A DNA stretch of 64,000 nt from NCBI GenBank assembly GCA_003049465.1, contig PYSS01000022.1, forward strand, positions 1 to 64,000. Reading direction: 5' to 3'. The notes beneath the pieces are model-generated. The model made no database searches and had not been told where the DNA came from. It saw nothing but the letters and a program-made list of their open reading frames with translations. How positions within the stretch are numbered: position 1 is the stretch's first letter; each line of letters opens with the position of its first letter. The stretch comes from Magnaporthiopsis rhizophila. Lineage: Eukaryota; Ascomycota; Sordariomycetes; Magnaporthales; Magnaporthaceae. Positions 46,038-55,254 of the stretch are shown in pieces. The translations under genes were made by a program, and so were the position numbers.

Positions 46038-47446
46038 ATGGCTACCAAGACGCTAGCCTCCTGGGCGCTGGCCCTGACTTACGGCAACCTCACAGCGCCG
46101 GTGACGGAGATAGCCATAAAGAGCATAGGCAACTGGGCGGGCTGCGCAGTTGGTGGGTTCAGCCAGCCGGCCCCTGGGTTCGCGTACAATGTTGTGAAGC
46201 CGTTCGTGGTGGCCCAGGCCAATTCGACCATTCTCGGCAGCGACGTGGTGGTGGACGTTCAGACGGCGGCCCTGGTCAACGGCATCGCGTCGCACGCGGA
46301 AGATTTCGACGACACGCACCGCGACAACCCCATCCACCCGTCCGGACCGGTCTTGTCGGCCCTGCTTGCGGTTGCGGAGCGCAAGGGTTCGGTGACGGGG
46401 CAGGAGTTCATCGCCGCCTTTGTGGCTGGCGTCGAGGCCGAGTGCAAGCTGGGCGTGTCGGTCTTTCCGGAGCACTACAGCGCCGGCTGGCGTACGTTTC
46501 CACTGGACCCCGAATCAAGCCATGGCAAAAACGGGCCGATGCTGACGGAGGAATAGACATCACGAGCACCGTGGGATCGATCGGGGCAGCCGTCGCCGTC
46601 GGCAAGCTGATCGGGCTGAACGAGGAACAGCTGCAGCAGGCCATCAGCTTCGCGGCAGTGCAGGTTACGGGGATGCACGTTTCGTTCGGTACCGACGCCA
46701 AGCCCTTCCACGTCGGGCGGGCGGCGCAGAACGGGCTGATGGCGGCGCTGCTCGTGCAAGGCGGCCTTACCGGGCCGTTAAACGGGATCGAGGCCGAGCG
46801 CGGGTGGGTGCACGTGGTGTCGACGCGCGAGAACGTCACGGCCGAGTTCGGGACGCTCGGCAGCGACTGGGAGATCACCAAGAACACGTTCAAGCCGTTC
46901 CCGTGCGACCGGATCATGCACGCCGAGATCGACGGCTGGATCCAGGCGCGGGCCAAGGCGCTGAAGCAGGGGCTGAACCTGTTCGAGATCACCAACGTGA
47001 CGGCGCGCGCGCACCCGAGGGTGCTCTTCCTGACGGACAACCCGGAGCCCCAGACGGGCCTGGCGGGCAAGTTCAGCGTGTACCACGCGGCGGCGGTGGC
47101 GCTGCTGACGGGCGAGGCTGGGCCGGCGCAGTTCACGGACGAGGCGGTGCGCAACTCGACGACCAGGGCGCTGAGCAGGCTGGTGCACGTGGCTACCGAC
47201 CAGACCGTGGCCGAGCACGAGGCCTACGTGATGGTCGAGTTCGAGGGCGGCGCCAGGGTGGACGTGCACGTGGAGCACTGCATCGGCAGCTACGAGAACC
47301 CGATGACGACGGAACAGCTGAAGGCCAAGTTCGTGGACCAAGTTGGGCGCCGGGTCGGCGACTCGCGGGCGGTCAAGGCGTGGGATGCGTGGTACACCAA
47401 CATTGCCGACGCCCCAGACGTGGCTAGGATTCCGCATTCGTACTAG
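46038..47446 (+). CDS. MmgE/PrpD family protein (2-methylcitrate dehydratase / cis-aconitate decarboxylase fold)
   Basis: Two exons (46038-46491, 46557-47446) give 447 residues. The 65-nt intron starts GTACGT, has a CTGAC branch point and ends GAATAG; splicing creates YSAGWHITSTVGSIGAA, the family's GWHxTxTxG block. Other family features are HAEDFDDTH near residue 93, LNEEQLQQAISFAAVQ, and FKPFPCDRIMHAEIDG. The fold covers 2-methylcitrate dehydratase, cis-aconitate decarboxylase and several uncharacterised hydratases. The length is shorter than the fungal cis-aconitate decarboxylase. Its divergent partner makes a carboxylated lactone, so I infer action on a ring-opened tricarboxylate-like intermediate. 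Confidence 0.85.
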
Positions 47447-47749
47447 TCGTGTTGCCGAGTCGCATGACCAAGGTTGGCTCGCTAGGGGGTTATGGTAGCG
47501 TCGGAAACTCGCCGCGAGCATCTGCCGCGGCATGGAATCGAAATGGTTAAACCCCTGGCTGCGCTATGTTACATGGCAAGTACCTTACTTACAGTGGGGG
47601 GACAAAAAAAGCCCAGCGTAGAATTGCCCATAGAAATCCCATTAAATTTACCATTTTCAACCACGTATAACTCTACCAATTTATATGAAATCAATTTCTT
47701 TTAATTTTTATAACTGTTTATTACACCTTACTTAATAACCTATTCAAAT

Positions 47750-47861
47750 TGTCACGGTACGATCCCTTATATAAGGACCAAGCACGCCGTAGCCCTTGGA
47801 TATGACAACGTTCCCTTTTGCTTTGGTGTAACGGGTACTGCCTTGGTCTAGTCCCGTGACA
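47750..47861. mobile_element. 112-bp unit with 8-bp terminal inverted repeats (solo mini-LTR or MITE)
   Basis: The unit starts TGTCACGG and ends CCGTGACA, perfect inverted 8-mers beginning TG and ending CA as LTRs do. It contains a TATA-like TTATATAAGG near the left end. A target duplication is not evident in the decayed flanks. Confidence 0.4.
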
Positions 47862-47959
47862 TAAATGTTATACTTTTATTAAAAATTAACTACTGCATGT
47901 ACCAGGGGAGCCTACCTTGTAGCCTTTATACCGGTTAGGGCTAAATTATGTAATTAATT

Positions 47960-48250
47960 TAAGGCTAGGGTACGTACATAACCTACCCTGCACCTCCTAT
48001 ACACTTGGTTAAAGCACGTGGTTGGTTATGCAATGCACTTACCCTGCAAGGGTTATGCATGCAACCTACCTTGTAAGGGTTGTGCAAAGGTGGGGCATAA
48101 ACCTACCCTGTAGGGGTTATACATGCGGCCCGCGCTTGCAAGCCCAGCTTACAGGGGCCACTGCCCTGCAAGTCACCTACTTTGTAAAGGGTTAGCGCTT
48201 TACGAGTCACTGGCTCTACAGGGGTTACAGGCTTACAAGTCACCCGCCCC
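47960..48250. repeat. Degenerate tandem repeats with an ACCCTGYARGGGT core
   Basis: At least five imperfect copies of a block like ACCTACCCTGTAGGGGTTAT, some followed by GCATGC, are spaced about 30-50 bp. Each core is close to an inverted repeat (ACCCT...AGGGT). Confidence 0.6.
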
Positions 48251-49248
48251 CCAAGTCGCTGTCAATTTAACCAAGTCAAATTTGTCAGCCCAACGCGGAG
48301 ATGGCTTTGGTAGCCGTGGGTCGATTTTTTGCCAGCCCCATACAAAATAATTTTTCGGGAATTAGCCTAGGGCACCGGAACGCCCGCCCGCGTAAAACCC
48401 GCGGTATCAATATCGGAAAGTATATAAGGGAATAGAATTAGCTGCCCCTCACTTACAAGTAACAAGCCTGTAACCACAATTACTTGGGGCCCTACATAGT
48501 GTTAATTTTAGTGCGTTGCAAGGCCCAGTCTAACTAAACGTGCGCCCGCCGGCCCTGTGATAGCGTAAAGCATTCCCTTGTGCCTGCTGTATTTCAACAC
48601 GTATAAATTTCAGCATCGCCGGTTCTCGAAAAAAAAAACTCTGAAAATATATAACGGGTTACCGGGTTACACGCAAAACAGCCGCAATTACGGTACTCAA
48701 AAAAATCTATTTTTGGAATAAGGAGAAAAAAGTATTGTTAGATTTCACTACAAGCTTATAACGGAGTTTTGGGCGCTGTTAGGCTGTAACACCTGCGCTA
48801 TCCTCCATGACGCTCCGTAGCAAAATCCTAATGGAAATCAGGACCCACACACGGGCCCGGCCTGTAACAGCGTATGAGTAAAAATCTAATCGTACGTATT
48901 ATTAGCTTTATTATAATGTTTTTATAATGCGGTTATATATAATTTTTAATCCGGCATCGTGCGGAACATGGACCCGGGTTGGTCCATATTTGCACGTATT
49001 GCCAATTTGCCGTGTTTGATCCTGTGACGCCGGTGATCTCCGAGGTAAGCCTCTCCGCATTTCTTGGCCGCCTCTCCGCATTTTTGTTCTCCGCACTTTT
49101 TGGTCGCGAGGTGCCGAGCAGCGTCATCCTAACGGAACCCGTAATTGGGGTGCCCTGGACGACCTCCTCACGCTTATGGCGGCTTGTTTTATATGCCTTC
49201 TGTCCCCGCCCCCGCTTTGCTCAAAAATGTCCTCGGGCAGTTGCCGAA

Positions 49249-51573
49249 ATGGCAGACACGGAGCGCGAGAGCCACTCGGACACGGCCCGTCGGGCCAACA
49301 CCCGCGCCAAGACGCGGCAGCAGACGGCCACGAACCGCCGGGCGCGGGGCCTGACGTGCTCCAACTGCCGCGCGCGAAAGGTGCGCTGCGAAGGCGGCCA
49401 GCCGACCTGTAAGACGTGCGAGATCTATCATGAGGAGTGCCGCTATGACAAGCTCCCGCCCATGTCGCAGGTCCTCGAGCTCGTCAGGCGCCTCCAGGAT
49501 GCCGAGGAGACGGTCGAGCAGCTCCGGGCACAGGCCAGCGGCGGCGCCGTCTCGTCGGCCGACGTGGTCTCGTCGCCCCGGGTGAGCGACGCCGCCGCCG
49601 TGGTCGCGTCGCCCCGAGCGCCCGACGTCGGCTCGGGTCGCGAAGCGCTCGCTGCCGTCTCCGATCTGGCTCTCAAGAACGTCTCCGCCCCCGAGCTCAG
49701 CGTGGACGAGCACGGCAAGATAACCTACTACGGCCCGACCTCTGCCGTCCATGATCCTACGCCTTCGGCCGGCTCTCCCGCCGCCACCGTTGCAGCATCA
49801 ACTGCCCAGCATCGCCATACCGCGGACCTGGATATCGTGCTGAACGAGACGCGGCAGTCGCTGGCCCCGTACGTCCGTGAAATGGCGACCTGGGAAGAGT
49901 TTGCTCTGGGCAACGCCTCGCTGCAGACCGGCATCCCTCGCACCATTCTGGCCAAGCTCCTGCATGTCCACTGGACCTGGGTGGCGCCCATGTTCATGTG
50001 GGTCTACCGGCCTGCCTTTATCCGTGAGTCGCTGGATACACTACCTACTCGAGCCCATTCTTGTTATTGGCGGACGCTGACTGCCCCTTGATCAGGTGAC
50101 ATGGCAACCGGCGGGCGATACTATTCCGAGTTCTTGCTCACCGTCATGACCGGACACGCGGCCAAATACCACGATGACAACTGCGGCGACCTGCTGCTGG
50201 CCAGGGCGCGCCGCCTTTTGGGCACGGCCATCCAGCAGCCCAGCTCCATCCCGACGGTCCAGGCGCTCCTCCAGCTTAGCGCCCGGGACCTGGCCCACGG
50301 CTCGATATCGCAGGCGTGGGTGTACAGCGGTATCGCCTTCCGTATGGCCAGCGACCTTGGCCTGCAGCATAGCGGTACCGACGTTAAGGGCCTCGCCCCG
50401 GTCGACCTCGAGATCCGGCGGCGCCTGTTCTGGGGCTGCTTCTTTTGGGACAAGTGCGCCCACTAGGCTGTTTGTTTCTTCGGCCTACAGGCACATGCTG
50501 ACAGGCACTTTTACAGAGCGACGAGCTTGTATGCCGGCAGGTTGCCCGCGGTTGTAGAATCTTTGGAGCCGAGCTCCTTAGACTTGCGTGCGTGTGCCAC
50601 CCCAGTCCTGCCTGTGCCCAAAGACTGCTCCTTCTGACAACAGCCAGTGGACGACTCGAGCGACCTGGAGCCTTGGATCCCGTTCTACGGAGACTCCATC
50701 AACCTTACCGCGTCGACGCGCGGCCAGTATCCGCCTCACGGAAACCACTCAGTGTCGTGTTTTGCAAATTCGTGCAGGCTGTCAATTATCATCAACGATA
50801 TTGTCGTACGGCTGTACTCGAAGCGAAGCAGGTCCGTCACCAAGGCTGCGCTGCGCGACATTAAGCTGCGTCTCGAGCTCTGGCGGGCCGAATCGCCATC
50901 CCACCTCAGGCTCGAGCCCGACGACCCGCCGGCCGTGTGCCCTCCGCCGCACCTGGTGTCTCAGAACCTGCTGTTCTTTGCGTCCGTTATACTCGCCCAC
51001 CGGCCCTTTTGGTCCGTTCCGGCCTACTACCAAGACTGCACTCGGGCGGCACACAGCATAGAGCGTCTTGTGCTCCTGCTCGAGTCGACGTTCGGGCTCG
51101 AGAACATCACGTATCTGATGGGGTATTGCATTTACACGGGTGCCTCGGCCATTCTGGAGGACGCTAAAGGTGGCAACGACGTCTCGCAAAATGCGCTGCG
51201 CACCTTTTTGCGCGCGCTCAACACGGGCATGCGCCGCTGTCCGCTTTTGGAGCGTAGCCTCAGGATCATCGTCAAGGGCATGAACACGCCCTCAACCACC
51301 GTGTCTACCCCCCAGCGGCAGCCGCCGCAGCCTCGGCAGCACCACCCTGGTGGCGACGGCACCGACACTGTCGCCGTCGGCGAGCAGGTGGCGCACACCC
51401 AGGCGCCCTTCTACGGTTACATCCCTGCTTTCCCGTACATCGACCCTATAGCGTCGGTCGATTTCGACCTTGATTCCTATCTGGGTGGCGCCAGGGGTGA
51501 GGGCTCTATGGTAGGACTAGACTGCTTTCCCGAAATGCAAATGGATCTGGGGCCGTTTATGCCCTTAGACTAG
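49249..51573 (+). CDS. Zn2Cys6 binuclear cluster transcription factor
   Basis: Four exons (49249-50023, 50096-50453, 50517-50587, 50648-51573) give 709 residues; introns are 72, 63 and 60 nt. The ATG at 49249 (MADTERES) is chosen because it heads the conserved part; the frame upstream is promoter-like. The DNA-binding domain is at about residues 41-70 with perfect CX2CX6CX6CX2CX6C spacing (CSNCRARKVRCEG...CKTC...C), followed by a short dimerisation helix (VLELVRRLQDAEETVEQL). A fungal-specific regulatory domain follows: GISQ-like SISQAWVYSGIAFRMASDLG, RRRLFWGCFFWDK spliced to ATSLYAGRLPAVV. It sits among catabolic genes and is the natural candidate for their pathway-specific activator. Confidence 0.88.
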
Positions 51574-51666
51574 CAGCGAGTTTTGCTGTCTGATACGGAT
51601 AGGAAAAATGTATTTCTATGCGTATTCTCGTCTACACGTACCTAAGACGCTCCGTCCCTCTTGTCT

Positions 51667-52888
51667 CTAATTTGAAACTCCAGTGTTGTCCTGCGCCAGC
51701 GTGTCTGCCTTGAGTGCTGGCCTGTCGGCCTTGCCAGCCGTCGTCTGCGTGGGACAGGGGCCGGGTCAGCAGGAATGTTTGAGATGGACGAACCGGTTGG
51801 GGAATGACTTACACCACCGTCGACGGGCATGATGAGACCTGTGATCCAGCCCGCCTCCTTGCTGGCCAGGAACAAGATTGCTGTTGATGGCTGAGTTAGC
51901 TACCGTCAGAGCAAAAGAGGAAATCATCGACGCACCGTATCCGACGTCCCAGCCAGTCCCCTCCTTCTTCATCAGGTTCTGGTTGATACGGGCCTGTCGC
52001 ATCTCGTCCGTCATGCCGCGGCCGCGCGTCATGGGCGTGTAGACCATGCCTGGCGCCACGCAGTTGACGCGGATGTTTTCCTTGCCGTGATGTGCCGCCA
52101 TGGCCCGCGTCTTTTGTGGTTGGTTGGTTGGTTGGTTGGTTGGTCAGCAGGGCCGGGACAGAGGAAAGCGAGCAGAGCAAGGCAGAAACCCTGGGCAGTC
52201 AGTTGCCTTACCATCTGGATGATAGCTCCCTTGGTTGTGGGATACAGCAGGCTCGGGTTGCCTCCAAGGACTGAAGGGTGTCAGCAATGGGCCAAAAAGC
52301 GGCGGCAGCCACGGGGAAACAAAGCACTCACGACCGCTGACGGATGACATATTAATGATAGAGCCCCTGCCCGCCTTGCGCATCTCCGGGATGGCATGGC
52401 GGCTCATCAGCACCATCGACGTGACGTTTATACGGAAATCCCTGTCCCAGGCCTCCATATTGATGGTGGTCGCGTCGCCCATGGCGCCTCCGACTCCCAC
52501 TGCTCGCGGCGACAAGTCAGCAACGAATACCCCTTATGCCTCTCCAGTAATGCCTCGTCTCAACGGGGAACTTGGGCTTGCCAATGTTCACAAGAATGTG
52601 CAGCCCTCCAAAAAGCTCCACCGCCTTCGCGACGGCGTTCCTGCAGTCCTCCTCCTTTGTCACGTCGGCCTGGATGATTTCGGACACGCCGCCCTCCTCG
52701 TCGATCATGCGCTTCGTCTCACGAGCCCAGCCAGCGTTTAGGTCGACAAGCGCGACCTTAGCGCCCTGCCGCGCCAGCAGGATGGCGGCGGCGCGTCCGT
52801 TGCCGATCTCGCCATCCATGCGCGAGCCCGCGCCCGTCACGAGGGCGACGTCGCCCGCGAAGTCGAAGGCCCTGAGTGGTGGAGGCAT
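51667..52888 (-). CDS. Short-chain dehydrogenase/reductase (SDR)
   Basis: Six exons (52888-52582, 52499-52332, 52270-52212, 52110-51936, 51880-51813, 51744-51667) give 284 residues. The first intron has a GCAAGC donor (GC-AG type). The spliced protein has the Rossmann glycine motif TGAGSRMDGEIGNG near residue 19, DLNAG after strand 2, LVNIVGVGG, SIINMSSVSG and the catalytic YPTTK, then IRVNCVAPGMVYTPM and ITGLIMPVDGGTTAGKA. It is a classical NAD(P)(H)-dependent oxidoreductase; the substrate is unknown. It is in the same orientation as the dienelactone hydrolase gene upstream of it, with 741 bp between that gene's stop and this start. Confidence 0.9.
52117..52144. repeat. (TGGT)7 microsatellite in an SDR intron
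   Basis: Seven perfect TGGT units lie in the third intron of the SDR gene, between the CTGAC branch point and the acceptor on the coding strand (read as ACCA). Confidence 0.95.
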
Positions 52889-53629
52889 TTTTCTTTGGCT
52901 GCTGTAATGTAGGGGCTCAAGGCAAGGTGCAAGTAAAAGGTAGGGTAGCAGCAGCAAAAAGGGGGCAAGAGTTGACTGCGTCGTGACGGGATAATTCGGT
53001 GTCGTCAACCGGTCCAGCTTGGCAAAAGCTGCACCTCTGGCTGTATTATATGATTATATGACACATTTACCCGCCGCTTTTTTGGCCCCTTCCCACCGGC
53101 CGACCTTCCGGATCCAAGGCGATCCTCGGCCGGGTCTGCTACTGCCGGGCGCTTTCCGCGGCGCGGCATGAGGTGCCAGAGTCAGGGGCCTCGGCTTGGC
53201 CGCGCGTGACCCCCACCATCACCTGTTTGGAAATCCTCCTCGCCGGCCACAGGCCACGGAAACCGACCGAGACAATTTCAGGGGCCCCGCTGGCTTTACG
53301 TGCCTTACCCCAGCGACTACGCAGTCAGTGCGGAGAAGCAGCACCACGGCTGCTACCCCCAATGCGGGGTTTCCTCTGGGGGATCATGCAGGCGGCCAGC
53401 CTCACTTGGGTCTGCAGCAGCTCAAGACGCGTTCTGCCCTTGGCTGGTCACACATCGTCCTGTACCATCCCAGTTTTGGCCATTCAAGTCACGACCCTGG
53501 CAGGATTTCCCTCCAGTTCTGGCAAATGTTTTTTTTTCCCTCCCGCCAAGGACGGTTACGGTTGCGGTTTGTTTAAAGAATTCCAACAATGCCTCTTTTC
53601 AGACCCCCACTCTTGCAAATATACACTCT
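52889..53629. promoter_or_regulatory. SDR promoter region
   Basis: The intergenic segment upstream of the SDR start. It has an inverted repeat CCGGCCGA (53096-53103) / TCGGCCGG (53126-53133) and a CTCGCCG element at 53239-53245, matching the motif in the other cluster promoters. No gene is seen. Confidence 0.5.
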
Positions 53630-54760
53630 TTATGGCCGCGATAGCCAATAGTCAAACCAGGCAACGATCGATGCCAGGCTCTGCTCCTTAACGTAGCCTT
53701 TAAACACGCACACCCACGCAGTCAGCACTTTGGAAGCCCTTTCCCTAACGCATGTATCGCTAAACAGAGACGGAGAGCAGCGAGAGGCTTACGCTGGTAG
53801 GGGTCGTCGGGGTCCCCGCGGAGGGCAAAGCCGTGCTCGACGCCGCTAAACACCTGGTGCTGGAACGCCTTCTTGCCCTCTTGTAGGATGTCGAGCGCCA
53901 GTCTCCTCGAGGCTACATCGAAGGTGTGGTCGACTTCGGAGCAGGACAGGAACAGGGGCCCTGGGCTCGCGTGTTAACCGGTGCTCACCTGCATAGCTAG
54001 GCACCTGCAAGGCGTTTCGAAGGAAAAAATTTTGAGGGGTGCTGGTACTAACCTTTGATGTTCCTAAAGTGGTGCTCCTTCAAGAAGGCCGGATGGGCAA
54101 ACGCGCCGGCCACGACGGACTCCTTGGCGAGCTCGGAACACACGTAGGGCGCGCCGAAGCAGTACCCGACGCAGACAAACCGGGCGTCGCTGCCACTGTG
54201 CTGGTCCTTGACAGCCTTGACCCATTTAGGCACCGCCTCGTCGGCAAAGGCCGTGTGCTTGCGCTTCCAGGCCTCGTAGTCAAAGTCCGGATCGCTGTTG
54301 TCGTGCCTGTTTTTGCGATGCTTCCACACCGGATCCTACGCAGCCCAGCCGAGAACAAGAAAATTGAAGGCCGGGAGTCAGCAAGTCGTCTGTCTGCAAG
54401 CGGTGCGGTAGCTTGGCTGCCATCGAGACGGGTAGTGGAACCGGGACTTACACCGCAGAAATAGTCCAGCCCGAACACGGTGTAGCCGGCGTCTGCAAAC
54501 GCATCCATCACAAGGAAGCCGTTGGGGAACATGCCCCAGACGTCGGGGAAGTACAGCAACACGTGGCCGTTGCTTTTGCGCCCCGGCCGCGGAGCCGAGA
54601 TGTATGTTTCCACGCCGGCGATGGTCTCCCATCGCCCTCTGGCCTCACCCTTGTGGATCGTGCCCTTGAGGCAGCAGGCCCCGCTAGGCTTGGCGAGATA
54701 GTCGTTGCCGGTGGCGGGAGCACGCGGCCCCTTAGCCACCTTTGCAAAAGACTGGCCCAT
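53630..54760 (-). CDS. Dienelactone hydrolase family protein
   Basis: Four exons (54760-54452, 54335-54053, 53960-53793, 53697-53630) give 275 residues. The alpha/beta-hydrolase of the dienelactone hydrolase family shows its Cys-Asp-His triad: Cys162 in VGYCFGAPY, Asp208 in CSEVDHTF and His240 in VEHGFALRG. The N-terminus has GACCLKGTIHKGEARGR, VETYIS and LLYFPDVWGM; the C-terminus is YVKEQSLASIVAWFDYWL. Bacterial homologues open dienelactone to maleylacetate; fungal homologues act on varied lactones and plant xenobiotics. It is divergent from the permease gene, with 494 bp between starts. Confidence 0.9.
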
Positions 54761-55254
54761 ATTGGGCTTGGGGGCGGGTGTCGGTGTTTCCGGGTTTAGC
54801 GGACGAGGTGTAACCTGTGTCGGTTTTTGGTGTATCGCCCAGGAAGGCAGAGACTACCGACGGGCGAGGACGGGCTGACAGCTCAGTGGAGAAGCAGAGC
54901 CAAGGAAGCCTAATTATGGGATCCTGATTATTGTGTTGGCGTCCTCACACCGGCCCTGTAAGACTTGTCCCGGCATTTCGCCATAAATATCTAGCCTAGG
55001 GATGGCGCCAACTCGCCGGCTGCTTTCCTCGGCGAGTTTCCGAGGTCCGCCGCAAACAAGTGGCCATTTGTGGCCCAAGGGGTCGGCTTAGTGACCAAGC
55101 TTTGCGGGGCAGCTTTCCCCGCGTCCAGGGGCTTCCCCCATTGATAAAGAAGCAGGACATTGCCACTCCCCAAAGTAACCTCTTCCACCGCTGCATTGAG
55201 GCATCGATCCTTGCAAGCTGCCCTAACCTTGCCTTGCTTCACCCACCCAATAAT
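54761..55254. promoter_or_regulatory. Shared divergent promoter (dienelactone hydrolase / permease)
   Basis: A 494-bp region between divergent start codons, containing the perfect inverted repeat at 55011-55037. No gene is seen. Confidence 0.6.
55011..55037. promoter_or_regulatory. Inverted repeat ACTCGCCG-N11-CGGCGAGT
   Basis: Perfect 8-bp arms with an 11-bp spacer lie in the dienelactone hydrolase/permease promoter; the triplets form CCG-N11-CGG. The 13-mer TTTCCTCGGCGAG (55024-55036) occurs identically at 45290-45302 in the muconate cyclase promoter. It is a candidate site for the cluster's Zn2Cys6 regulator. Confidence 0.5.

Larger units (their letters stand above)
47447..49248. other. 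AT-rich repeat-derived island inside the cluster
   Basis: Composition changes sharply after about 47570. No intact gene is present. It includes the short terminal-inverted-repeat unit at 47750-47861, degenerate tandem repeats at 47960-48250 and A-rich decayed sequence to about 48960. From about 48960 normal composition returns as the promoter of the Zn2Cys6 gene, where TCTCCGCA occurs three times between 49050 and 49100. Confidence 0.65.

Noticed and set aside
47960..48250. Possible CRISPR-like array from the spaced repeats
   Set aside because: The units are degenerate and irregularly spaced, the organism is a fungus, and there are no cas genes.
48979..49248. Upstream in-frame extension of the Zn2Cys6 protein
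   Set aside because: The extension reads through promoter DNA; the ATG at 49249 precedes the zinc cluster at the usual distance, and the region before it contains repeated TCTCCGCA words.
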